Counted from the first letter of the stretch, positions 7,038-13,838 are shown. The stretch: 15,784 nucleotides of DNA from Candidatus Heimdallarchaeota archaeon (GCA_030671945.1 DAOVHJ010000013.1:1-15784); one strand, 5' to 3'. The notes: generated by a model not told the origin, from the sequence alone. Made by a program: numbers and translations.

Positions 7038-8132
7038 ATGAAAAATATGGTTAAAATTCTTGGTTTGGATATTGGTGGAGCAAATACTAAACATGCTTTA
7101 ATTGAGGTTCAGAATGAGAAAATCGAATTACTTAGTTCTAGCTCTGATTATTTTCCAATTTGGAAAGATCATACATCCTTCCCAGAATTTCTTGAGACAC
7201 TAAGGAGTAAATTAATAGAAGAATTTGGTTCAATAGATCAAGTGGTTTTTGTTACAACAGCAGAACTTGCTGATTGTTTTCAAACAAAAAAGGAAGGAAT
7301 AAAATCCATTTGCGGATTTGTTGAGGAGTGTTTTCAGTCTGGTAATGAAAAGAACTCACCGCTTATTCTCGATGTAAACGGTCATTTTCTACCTACACAA
7401 GAAGCTGGAGAAAATTGGCTTAATGTTGCTGCCACGAATTGGGTTGCATCAGCACTCTATTTGGGAATAAAACATCAAAATGCATTAGTTATTGATATTG
7501 GTTCTACAACAACGGACTTTACTCCAATATTCAATGGAAAAATAGTTGCACAAGGAAAAAATGATCTTGAACGTTTAACTAACAAGGAATTGGTATATTC
7601 CGGTTTAATTCGAACAAATGTTGTTGCTATAATTCAGGAAGTTAAAGTGAGAAATGAAATTGTACCTTTAGCAAGTGAGCTTTTCGCAACAACAGGAGAT
7701 GTATATTTACTTTTAGGATTAATCTCTGAGGATGAGTTTACAGGGGAAACTGCAGATGGTAAATCCGTTAGTAAAGAAAATGCAAAAGCAAGGTTAGCGA
7801 GAGTAGTTTGTTCTGATATTAACCAGCTTGCGCACAATGATATAATGGATATTGCAAAACAAATAAAAGAAAAGCAATTTGAGAAACTATCAGATGCTTT
7901 GAATCATGGCTTAACTAGGTTCAGAGTAATGTATGAATTAAATCCAGAAATAATACTCATTGGTTCAGGTGCTAAAACAATTGGGATTTCTTTGCTTCGA
8001 ATGAATGGTATTTATGAGCAAATTATCACTGATGATATATTAGATGAATCATCTTTGAACTCTTTTTGTGCTTTCGCAGTGGCAGTTCTATATTCAAAAA
8101 AGTTCTTTGAAACAGAGGGAAGCTCTGAATGA
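7038..8132 (+). CDS. mfnF: MfnF: aminomethylfuran-tyramine condensing enzyme of methanofuran synthesis (hydantoinase/oxoprolinase-like)
   Basis: The 364-residue protein is an ASKHA-fold member of the H4MPT-linked C1-transfer family. It has GLDIGGANTKHA (9-20), a first phosphate loop; LDVNGHF (111-117); NVAATNWVASALYLG (129-143); and VIDIGSTTTDFTPIFNGKIVAQGKND (151-176), the second phosphate loop region. A late LIGSGAKTIG completes the fold. In Methanocaldococcus, MfnF joins activated 5-(aminomethyl)-3-furanmethanol phosphate to gamma-glutamyltyramine in methanofuran synthesis; the gene is also widespread in H4MPT-using methylotrophs. Its stop overlaps the mfnE start by 4 bases (ATGA), a strong sign of coupled translation with the enzyme that makes its substrate. 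The start is ATG 7038 or, nearly as likely, ATG 7047; a GGAAATG stretch lies between them. Confidence 0.92.
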   Translation: MKNMVKILGLDIGGANTKHALIEVQNEKIELLSSSSDYFPIWKDHTSFPEFLETLRSKLIEEFGSIDQVVFVTTAELADCFQTKKEGIKSICGFVEECFQSGNEKNSPLILDVNGHFLPTQEAGENWLNVAATNWVASALYLGIKHQNALVIDIGSTTTDFTPIFNGKIVAQGKNDLERLTNKELVYSGLIRTNVVAIIQEVKVRNEIVPLASELFATTGDVYLLLGLISEDEFTGETADGKSVSKENAKARLARVVCSDINQLAHNDIMDIAKQIKEKQFEKLSDALNHGLTRFRVMYELNPEIILIGSGAKTIGISLLRMNGIYEQIITDDILDESSLNSFCAFAVAVLYSKKFFETEGSSE

Positions 8133-8788
8133 AAATTGATACAATTATAAAACTTGGCGGATCGATTACTGAAAGAGGAACCCTCAAACAAATTGTGCAA
8201 TTGGGAAAAACTCTATCTTCACTATTTGACCGCAGACAGAATTTCGCAATAATTCCCGGTGGTGGGCTTTTTGCAGAGTTTGTTCGCGAAACACAAGAGA
8301 AATATAGTTTAGATGATGAACAAGCACATTGGATGGCTATACAAGCTATGGAGCAACATGCTAGTTTATTACTGAAATTTATTCCTAACTCAAATTTACA
8401 TGATTTCTCTTCTAAGGGTTTTGAATCATTAATTTTAGATAAATTACCGATCCTCAGAGTTATGAAATATATGAGAACAGAGAGTGATTTAGAGAAAACT
8501 TGGAATTCCACAAGTGATGCTATCGCTACTGAAATTGCTTTAAAGATTAAAGCTAAGAAAATAGTTTTTCTCAAAGATATTGATGGAATAATTGTTAAAG
8601 AAAAATTAGTTAAGAAGATAACTATACAAAAATTACTCGAATTGAAAACAAGTCCTCTAGATAACAATACACCAAGAATTCTTCAAAGGAAAAACATTAA
8701 GGCTTATGTACTCAATGGTTTGATTCATGACCGTATAGAAAATCTATTAGAAGGAAAAGAGTTTATAGGAACAGAGATAATTTGTTGA
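8129..8788 (+). CDS. mfnE: MfnE: aminomethylfuran phosphate kinase (amino acid kinase family)
   Basis: The 219-residue protein is a short amino-acid-kinase fold enzyme. It has IIKLGGSITERG (6-17), the phosphate-binding start; IIPGGGLFAEFVRE (41-54); DDEQAHWMAIQAMEQHA (62-78), characteristic of the archaeal MfnE group; WNSTSDAIATEIALKI (125-140), the nucleotide site; and VFLKDIDGI (146-154). MfnE phosphorylates 5-(aminomethyl)-3-furanmethanol phosphate to the diphosphate used by MfnF. The ATG lies inside the mfnF stop region (overlap 8129-8132), fixing the start and supporting an mfnF-mfnE operon. A downstream KaiC-like gene begins 25 bases after the stop and may be in the same transcript. Confidence 0.91.
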   Translation: MKIDTIIKLGGSITERGTLKQIVQLGKTLSSLFDRRQNFAIIPGGGLFAEFVRETQEKYSLDDEQAHWMAIQAMEQHASLLLKFIPNSNLHDFSSKGFESLILDKLPILRVMKYMRTESDLEKTWNSTSDAIATEIALKIKAKKIVFLKDIDGIIVKEKLVKKITIQKLLELKTSPLDNNTPRILQRKNIKAYVLNGLIHDRIENLLEGKEFIGTEIIC

Positions 8789-8813
8789 AATTATTACAAA
8801 ACATAAGAATTTT

Positions 8814-9581
8814 ATGTCAGTGAACGTTAAGAATGTTGGAGCTAGAAAGATGAGTCAAATTGCCAGAGTAAAAACTGGGATACCTGGATTAGATAAAATG
8901 TTAAATGGGGGATTACCAAAAGGTAGAACTATACTATTAAGTGGACCAGCTGGTGCAGGGAAAACCACACTCGCGACTCAGTTTATCTATCGTGGTGTCG
9001 TAGAATATGGCGATCCAGGGATTTACGTTACCTTTGATGAAAATCCCAAAACTGTGAGACAAAACTTCGCAAGTTATGGTTGGAAATTGGAAAACTTGGA
9101 AAAAGAGAATCTTCTTGCACTTGTTGATGGTTTCTCCATGCGCGCAGGTGTTGCTTCAAAAGAGAAGTATAGTATACGATTAGAAATTGATGATCTTCTA
9201 ACAACGCTTATCGCATTAATTGATGAACTTGGTGCTGAAAGAGTAGTCATTGATTCTTTAACAGCTCTTGCTTTATCTCTGGAAAGTGAAATGCGAATTC
9301 GAAGAGAAATCTTAAAGCTTAGTGCAGTGATGTCGAGTCTCAAATGCACTACCTTAGTTACCAGTGAGATGTCTCAAAGCGGTGAAATTTCCCGTTATGG
9401 TGTTGAAGAATTCATGGCTTCTGGTGTAATAGTTCTTGATATTCAAGAGGTAAATCAAAGATTAGTCAGAAGTATTTACATCAGAAAGATGAGGGGAATT
9501 GACCATGAATTAGTTCGAAGACCTTTTGAAATGACTCAAAATGGCTGTGTAGCGTTATCTACTGAAACATTGTTCCTGTAA
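8814..9581 (+). CDS. Single-domain KaiC-like RecA-superfamily ATPase (COG0467)
   Basis: The 255-residue protein has the archaeal KaiC-like layout: VKTGIPGLDKMLNGGLPKG (19-37), Walker A GPAGAGKT (44-51), TFDENP (73-78) with the catalytic Glu76, Walker B RVVIDSLTAL (143-152), TTLVTSEMS (179-187) and KMRGIDHELVRRPFEM (225-240), near the nucleotide-sensing end of the domain. Only one RecA domain is present, unlike the two-domain cyanobacterial clock KaiC, and there is no C-terminal phosphorylation tail. Such proteins are ATP-driven regulators or signalling factors in archaea; the partner is unknown. The start at ATG 8814 is provisional: ATG 8850 (MSQIARVKTG) gives the usual family N-terminus, and neither has a strong ribosome site. 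It follows mfnE closely. Confidence 0.88.
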   Translation: MSVNVKNVGARKMSQIARVKTGIPGLDKMLNGGLPKGRTILLSGPAGAGKTTLATQFIYRGVVEYGDPGIYVTFDENPKTVRQNFASYGWKLENLEKENLLALVDGFSMRAGVASKEKYSIRLEIDDLLTTLIALIDELGAERVVIDSLTALALSLESEMRIRREILKLSAVMSSLKCTTLVTSEMSQSGEISRYGVEEFMASGVIVLDIQEVNQRLVRSIYIRKMRGIDHELVRRPFEMTQNGCVALSTETLFL

Positions 9582-9673
9582 TTGAATTAATGTTTCATTT
9601 CACATTTATTGTAATCTAAAATATCTTATTTATTTGATGTTTACTCAGTTTGCTATATGGCAGGAAATTAACA

Positions 9674-9874
9674 ATGTTTACGAAAGACTCTGACGTAAAA
9701 GATGAAGATCTTATTTTAATGGAAACTAGCGAGTTAAAAGAAAAGTGTGGTAAATGCAATTGTACTCTTACTCTCAAATTATATTGGTCAAGAGAGGAAT
9801 ATAAACAAAAAATAGAATGCAAGAACTGCGGATTAGCAGTTTGGAAGAGTAATTTGAAGAAATTAGATTATTAA
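9674..9874 (+). CDS. Small zinc-ribbon protein
   Basis: The 66-residue product has CGKC (25-28) and CKNC (49-52), giving a four-cysteine zinc ribbon separated by two strands around YWSREEYKQKIECKNCG, plus an extra Cys30. The N-terminus is acidic (DSDVKDEDLILMETSE) and the C-terminus basic. The ATG at 9674 has AGGA about ten bases upstream; an in-frame TTG at 9650 would add eight residues but lacks a ribosome site. Function is unknown; zinc ribbons of this size often contact nucleic acid or larger proteins. It is convergent with the cyclophilin-like gene, with the two coding ends directly adjacent. Confidence 0.68.
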   Translation: MFTKDSDVKDEDLILMETSELKEKCGKCNCTLTLKLYWSREEYKQKIECKNCGLAVWKSNLKKLDY

Positions 9875-10252
9875 TTATTCATCTTTCTCAAGGACCACTC
9901 GAGTTAGATTTTTCATAGTCTTGAATAATTCCAAATCCCCAGTGATTTTACCTATTATATTAACTTCTGAGTATGGTCGTATTTTCTCCCAAAATACACA
10001 TATTGCTTTGCTCATAGGCCAATAAGCGATATCTCCAGGTTCAACATCAAAGGTTGGACGCTCGGATTTTACTTGGATATCAATTAAGAAATTAGCTTGA
10101 GCATTATTCTGCACTATTAAACGACCACTTAATGGCAATGCATACCAGATGCTTTCAACTGAATGGGGAGCCTTTACTCGATATAACTCACCTTTCACTT
10201 CCCCAACACCATTAATTTTAAATTTGACTGGATAAATTTCCTTTACAGACAA
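9875..10252 (-). CDS. Cyclophilin-like beta-barrel protein (DUF369/COG2164 type)
   Basis: The 125-residue protein matches the small archaeal/thermophile cyclophilin-like family related to TM1367: FKINGVGEVKGELYRVKAP near the start, ESIWYALPLSGRLIVQ (about 33-48), VEPGDIAYWPMSKAICVFW (about 71-89) and EVNIIGKITGDLELFK. GDIAYWP followed by a K-A-x-C-x-F/W stretch is the family's hallmark. It lacks the catalytic Arg pattern of true peptidyl-prolyl isomerases as far as I can tell, and its role is unknown. The start appears to be a TTG at 10252 with GGTG about nine bases upstream; no ATG or convincing GTG lies near the expected N-terminus. Confidence 0.8.
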   Translation of the reverse strand: MSVKEIYPVKFKINGVGEVKGELYRVKAPHSVESIWYALPLSGRLIVQNNAQANFLIDIQVKSERPTFDVEPGDIAYWPMSKAICVFWEKIRPYSEVNIIGKITGDLELFKTMKNLTRVVLEKDE

Positions 10253-10308
10253 TAATTTGCACCGAGAAATAATACAACTTCATACAAAAAAAGCTTCTGG
10301 ATAAAGAG

Positions 10309-10386
10309 TGGTGCCCCGACCGGGATTTGAACCCGAGTCCACAACTCGAAAGGCTGCGATGCTTGGCCGAACTACACCATCGGGGC
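10309..10386 (-). tRNA. tRNA-Glu (anticodon UUC), CCA encoded
   Basis: Read on the minus strand, the acceptor stem GCCCCGA (10386-10380) pairs with TCGGGGC (10319-10313), followed by discriminator A and an encoded CCA (10311-10309). The D arm contains GTGTAGTTCGGCCAAGCAT. The anticodon arm is GCAGC-CTTTCGA-GTTGT, with loop CTTTCGA giving anticodon TTC. The T arm is TCGGG-TTCAAAT-CCCGG. The D and T arms closely follow archaeal tRNA-Glu. There is no intron. It stands alone, not in a tRNA cluster. Confidence 0.95.
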
Positions 10387-10426
10387 TATGTTGAGTTTCA
10401 ACGTTTTCCTTGTTTGTACTATCTAG

Positions 10427-10433
10427 TTTTAAA
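10427..10433 (-). promoter_or_regulatory. Candidate TATA box of tRNA-Glu
   Basis: TTTAAAA on the minus strand, centred about 44 bases upstream of the tRNA 5' end. With the usual archaeal TATA-to-start distance of about 26 bases, this predicts a short 5' leader of some 15-20 bases, normal for an archaeal tRNA. It is based on one motif only. Confidence 0.35.
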
Positions 10434-10489
10434 TCTTTCTTATTCTACAATAAAACATGATTTAGCAAGTCAAATGAGGTTAAAATTAG

Positions 10490-10526
10490 AAAAAAAAGAG
10501 ATATTTGCAGTAGGTTACCCCACTGC
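10490..10526 (-). terminator. Hairpin plus T-tract terminator of the substrate-binding protein gene
   Basis: Just past the stop of the minus-strand gene, GCAGT...ACTGC (10507-10526) forms an inverted repeat with an additional GG/CC pair and a short loop. In the direction of transcription it is followed by TCTC and eight Ts (10497-10490). T-tracts end archaeal transcripts even without a hairpin, and here both are present. It would keep transcription from running into the tRNA. Confidence 0.5.
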
Positions 10527-10543
10527 ATAGATTTACAGATTGA

Positions 10544-12412
10544 TTATTTTCGTTTCTTAACGATGAGATATGTGATTGTAGCGATAGCCATGATTGAGGT
10601 GAAAGCAACTAACATGGTGAAACCAGGAGTTGTTGGAGTCCATCCTAAATCGTAACCAGCTTTTGTCATATATTCTCTTGCTTTGTCAATGTCGAAGTTG
10701 TAGCGAATGATGTTTGGATTATTCCAAATACCCATCTTTGGATAAAGTGGAGTATCACTGATAGCGTATTCGCCTCTGTGAATAACGTTGTTTATTTCAA
10801 ATCTGTCAAGAGCATAGTTGATTGCTTTTCTAATGCACAAACCAATTGATAATGATGGATCGCCTGGAGCGGGATCACGATTACCAATAACGGGTCGTAC
10901 TTCTCTCATGTTATGTCCGAAGAAACCAAAACTGTATGTAGTGTCATCTTGTACATCGAAGTCTGGATCTGCAATTAATTCGTCTCTCTTGTCTGGGTTC
11001 CAGGTTATGCCTACAATATCAATTTTTCCAGCTTCGAATTCTAGGAGTGCGGTTTGTTGGTCAGGTATAATTCTGATTACCATATTATTCATACCAGCCC
11101 ATCCAGAACCGTAACCGAATCTGGTAGCCCAATCCAATGCGGGATCTGCTGTAACTACTGGGTCTAATCTCCAGCTATCGGTATTTACTGAGAGTACTGT
11201 TTCTACTCCTTCAGTGAAGCCACTGATCTCGAAAACACCAGTTCCAAAACAATCTGTAGCGAATGTATTCCATGATGGGTGAGTAATATCAGGGGTCATT
11301 CCGTCAGCTAATTGAGTTTGATTCAAGTAGTGTTCTGGGAGTATTCGAGTGCTAAGTGATGGTAGGAACGGAGCGTATGGATCGTTTGCTTCTGTTGATG
11401 GGTCTCCATCAATGAATAAGTCTAAAGTATATTGATCGAGTTTTACCATATCTTTGACCCATGACCATAAGTGCTGGTCGTTAGATACTTCAGCCCAAGC
11501 ATAAAGAGTGAAGTAAACGTCATCAACATCGAAGACTTGATTGATGAATAAACCTCTATCTGGCCATTCAATACCTTGTCTTATGACGATTCTCATCCAA
11601 GTATCGTTGATCATGGTGTAGCTTTCTGCTAAGTGTGGCCAAACTGTTAGATCAGCATCGTACCAGATCAATGGATCCATAGTTGCACTGCTGATGAAAC
11701 TTGAAGAAGTATCATCTTGGAACAATGGATTAAGATCTGACCAAGCAGCGTCTCTAATGACTAACTCATTTGTGCTTACTTGCCCAGTGTGAGCTGTGGT
11801 CCAGTCCATCAAACCCCAAGATTGTAGGATACCATTTGTATAGTTATATCCGTCTAGGGTTGCCCAGAGAGCAGTGTATGCTCTTGGGGAGTATGTTGGA
11901 GCCATTGGACATATTTTATCCATAAAGTATTGTTGCCATGCCCAATAGTGTTGTACACGTTCTTCTGAGTCAGGAGGCATAATCAAATTACCTTGTACCA
12001 TGTACCATTCGTTTTCACCTGTTCCAAGGTCGTCATTCCAGTCCATGCTGGTATGATAACCGAACAAGTTCAATGAACCGTTTTCATCGTAGACACCAGT
12101 AAAGTCTGGGTCTGCACCGCCACCACTAAGACCGACGTAACAAACGTCAAAGTCTCTGAAGGCGATCAATTCGCCTACAAATGTGGGCCAGTCCTGTACA
12201 ATAACATCTATGTTAATACCAATTCTTGCACAGTGTTGTTTGAGGAAGTTTCCATAATCTGGTCTTACTCCTCCACCATTTGTCTTGAAAACTAGTGTGA
12301 AAAATGGATCAATAGCGTCAGTCTTTGTTGGATTGACAGCCATAGCACTAGCTACAAAAAGTGTCATTATAACACCTACAAGAAGGGTTGTTTTAACTTT
12401 GTTCACTTTCAT
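10544..12412 (-). CDS. Membrane-anchored family 5 substrate-binding protein with circularly permuted domain order
   Basis: The 622-residue product has an N-terminal signal peptide (1-25, cleavage likely after ASAMA) and a C-terminal anchor: TPGF, a hydrophobic helix (about 598-618) and KKRK. In between lies an SBP_bac_5 (oligopeptide/dipeptide-binding type) protein in rotated order. Residues 36-205 (HCARIGINIDVIVQDWPTF, FRDFDVCYVGLSGGGADPDF, QQYFMDKICPMAPTYSP) match the usual C-terminal third. Residues 213-590 match the usual N-terminal and middle parts: LNPLF (227-231), VWPHLAESYTMINDTWMRIVIRQGIEWPD (258-285), FDVDDVYFTLYAWAE, ILPEHYL, GTGVFEISGF, IRKAINYALDRFEI (527-540) and YNFDIDKAREYMTKAGY (571-587). 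The protein should sit on the outer face of the membrane, binding a peptide or other solute. No permease or ATPase genes adjoin it. It looks less AT-rich by eye than its neighbours, fitting strong expression. Confidence 0.88.
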   Translation of the reverse strand: MKVNKVKTTLLVGVIMTLFVASAMAVNPTKTDAIDPFFTLVFKTNGGGVRPDYGNFLKQHCARIGINIDVIVQDWPTFVGELIAFRDFDVCYVGLSGGGADPDFTGVYDENGSLNLFGYHTSMDWNDDLGTGENEWYMVQGNLIMPPDSEERVQHYWAWQQYFMDKICPMAPTYSPRAYTALWATLDGYNYTNGILQSWGLMDWTTAHTGQVSTNELVIRDAAWSDLNPLFQDDTSSSFISSATMDPLIWYDADLTVWPHLAESYTMINDTWMRIVIRQGIEWPDRGLFINQVFDVDDVYFTLYAWAEVSNDQHLWSWVKDMVKLDQYTLDLFIDGDPSTEANDPYAPFLPSLSTRILPEHYLNQTQLADGMTPDITHPSWNTFATDCFGTGVFEISGFTEGVETVLSVNTDSWRLDPVVTADPALDWATRFGYGSGWAGMNNMVIRIIPDQQTALLEFEAGKIDIVGITWNPDKRDELIADPDFDVQDDTTYSFGFFGHNMREVRPVIGNRDPAPGDPSLSIGLCIRKAINYALDRFEINNVIHRGEYAISDTPLYPKMGIWNNPNIIRYNFDIDKAREYMTKAGYDLGWTPTTPGFTMLVAFTSIMAIATITYLIVKKRK

Positions 12413-12759
12413 CGGGTGATCACCAAAAATTTTGGTTCAACCTAATAATTTTGGTTCTATGATCCTTCTGAATCATAGGCTCTAAACCATGAAGGTTTAG
12501 ATGCTAAACTAATTAGTTTACATTGCCCCTTAAAAAAGTTTTGTCAGCAAAAAAAATTCAAAATTCGACAAATAATTCGAATTTGCAATTTGCTTATATA
12601 TCATTTATAAGGCTTACTAGTGATATCTTTTGTGAGTTTATTAAGATTTTTTGATAAGGTTAAAATGATGTTTATGGAGTAGTTTTCCTGATTTTGTCAT
12701 GAATAAAATAATTAAATGGTGAAAATCACTGTTTCTAAGAAGAAAAGGATTATACCAAA
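12413..12759. promoter_or_regulatory. Gene-free 347-base region: structured leader and divergent promoters
   Basis: This gap separates the minus-strand substrate-binding protein gene from the plus-strand small gene. For the minus gene, TTATAAA (12610-12604) or TATATAAG (12600-12593) are TATA candidates, giving a leader of about 155-170 bases. The leader holds AAATTCG/CGAATTT (12561-12584, 10-base spacer); the palindrome TAAACTAATTAGTTTA (12505-12520); CTAAACC/GGTTTAG (12482-12500, 5-base loop); CTATGAT/ATCATAG (12457-12478, 8-base loop); an 11-base direct repeat AATTTTGGTTC (12428-12438 and 12447-12457); CCAAAAATTTTGG (12423-12435); and GGTGATCACC (12415-12424) covering the Shine-Dalgarno site. 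No open frame of note is present. The plus side has only AT-rich promoter-like sequence. Confidence 0.55.
12415..12424 (-). promoter_or_regulatory. Shine-Dalgarno site inside a perfect palindrome
   Basis: On the minus strand GGTGATCACC is a perfect 10-base palindrome. Its GGTGAT half matches the 16S anti-Shine-Dalgarno region and lies six bases before the ATG at 12412. The adjoining CCAAAA/TTTTGG repeat shares the GG. Either fold, or intermolecular pairing, could mask the site. Confidence 0.5.
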
Positions 12760-13014
12760 ATGAATGCTACTCACAATGATTTTTCCAGGAGATTTTTTGT
12801 GAAACGATTAACTCGTAAAGCTAAACGAATGAGTAATACTGATCTTCGCAAGGCTCTTTGGGATGCAAGAAAGAAAAGTGAAGAGCATGAGGACGTTACT
12901 GGAGATAGTGAAAATAAATTTCTGAAAATAGAAGGCATTTATGCAAATGAATTAAAGAGAAGGGAATTATTGGAATGGGCTCTAAGAACTGGTAAAGACG
13001 ATCTTTCTAAGTAA
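12760..13014 (+). CDS. Small basic helical protein, unknown
   Basis: An 84-residue product with a strongly basic N-terminal third (RRFFVKRLTRKAKRM), then two predicted helices: TDLRKALWDARKKSEEHEDV and FLKIEGIYANELKRRELLEWALRTG. There are no cysteines, no signal peptide and no membrane segment. I do not recognise it. The basic start would suit nucleic-acid or ribosome contact, but that is inference. The ATG at 12760 has AGGA about ten bases upstream. It is convergent with the DUF2085 gene, whose stop lies 11 bases away, and an A8 run sits between them. Coding status rests on amino-acid composition, a plausible start and the lack of any competing frame. Confidence 0.6.
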   Translation: MNATHNDFSRRFFVKRLTRKAKRMSNTDLRKALWDARKKSEEHEDVTGDSENKFLKIEGIYANELKRRELLEWALRTGKDDLSK

Positions 13015-13025
13015 AAAAAATCCAA

Positions 13026-13754
13026 TCATTCAGTGTCTTGTTTTTCTTGTTCTGGCATCACAGGTGGATTACTTTCTGTAATTGGAGGAACTGTTTGGAA
13101 TAGTTTATCAGACATACCTTCCCATCCTGGACAGGAATTAAAATCAGAGTGCCATTCACATTCATCGCATGTTCGTTCCATGTCTTTTCCTCTATGTAAA
13201 CTTAAGTAAGTCATTCCTCCTATGACTATTAGAATTGCCCCTATTTTGAATCCCCAGTGTTGAGAGATTATAACCATCACTAAGAAACCAGTCCAAGCCC
13301 CACGAGAGAATTTCGCTATATCTTTAATGAAAAGAGAATATCGCCCTAACCACCTAGCGCCAAAAGTCAAGATACCAAATCCAATAACAAACCACCAAAG
13401 ATTATCCATAATGGATATAGCTTCAAGTAAGAAAAACTCTCGAGCAGCTTCCCAAAAAATAAAAATTGATACCAAAGCATAGAGTGGGGGATAGCTCAAG
13501 AAACAACCTCTACATAATCTTAGCTTGCCAATTTTGAAAACATGAGGATCAAAAACCTCACAGAAAGGATGATGGGAAAGCATTAAATGAATTGCTTCCC
13601 AAGAAAATATAGCTCTGAAAATTTGGCGTAATGTAGAGAGTATTTTACCCTCTTTCTTCTTTGAGATTTGTTCCAATTCATGTGGTTTTAACTCAATTAC
13701 TGTAGATGTTGATGTATCTTCTGTTTTTAATTCGTTGCTGTCTGATGCATTCAT
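13026..13754 (-). CDS. DUF2085 family membrane protein with extra cysteine cluster
   Basis: The 242-residue protein shows the DUF2085 signature: HHPFC (61-65), His71, then CRGC (81-84) directly before the first membrane segment. About four hydrophobic segments follow (near 89-104, 119-133, 153-166 and 169-184). Ahead lies a 45-residue polar cytosolic-type N-terminus; behind lies a 50-residue tail with CDECEWH (196-202) and Cys208, a second possible metal-binding group not part of the family core, then a Pro/Glu-rich end. The function of DUF2085 is unknown; the His/Cys pattern suggests a bound metal or redox thiols. TATAAAG (13774-13779) lies only about 22 bases upstream of the ATG, so the mRNA may be leaderless. 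Confidence 0.82.
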   Translation of the reverse strand: MNASDSNELKTEDTSTSTVIELKPHELEQISKKKEGKILSTLRQIFRAIFSWEAIHLMLSHHPFCEVFDPHVFKIGKLRLCRGCFLSYPPLYALVSIFIFWEAAREFFLLEAISIMDNLWWFVIGFGILTFGARWLGRYSLFIKDIAKFSRGAWTGFLVMVIISQHWGFKIGAILIVIGGMTYLSLHRGKDMERTCDECEWHSDFNSCPGWEGMSDKLFQTVPPITESNPPVMPEQEKQDTE

Positions 13755-13770
13755 CTATATTCCACACCCT

Positions 13771-13779
13771 ATTATAAAG
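13771..13779 (-). promoter_or_regulatory. Candidate TATA box for the DUF2085 gene (leaderless mRNA)
   Basis: On the minus strand CTTTATAAT is centred about 21-22 bases upstream of the ATG at 13754. At the archaeal TATA-to-start distance of about 25 bases, transcription would begin at or beside the start codon. There is no Shine-Dalgarno match in the short gap, in keeping with a leaderless message. Confidence 0.4.
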
Positions 13780-13838
13780 TGGTATTAATTTACTACTTCA
13801 CATTTGTCTTTGAATGGATTAATAACTTTTAAGATGAA

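Noticed and set aside
8026..8667. Long minus-strand open frame (213 codons)
   Set aside because: It is antisense to mfnF/mfnE, which have clear family motifs; the translation is Ser/Cys/Phe-rich shadow sequence.
10327..10530. Open plus-strand frame of 67 codons
   Set aside because: It runs through the tRNA-Glu gene in antisense and the terminator; composition is not protein-like.
10818..11114. Plus-strand frame of 98 codons
   Set aside because: It is antisense to the substrate-binding protein; the less AT-rich sequence there makes long shadow frames more likely.
10544..12412. Substrate-binding protein as two fused fragments or an assembly error
   Set aside because: The frame is continuous, has one signal peptide and one anchor, and the two parts together give one complete protein without overlap.
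12413..12759. Possible CRISPR leader or repeat array
   Set aside because: The repeats are short (11-16 bases), irregular and palindromic, with no regular spacers.
12413..12759. Possible replication origin
   Set aside because: No origin-recognition-box type repeats with G-rich ends and no cdc6/orc gene nearby; the repeats fit a leader RNA better.
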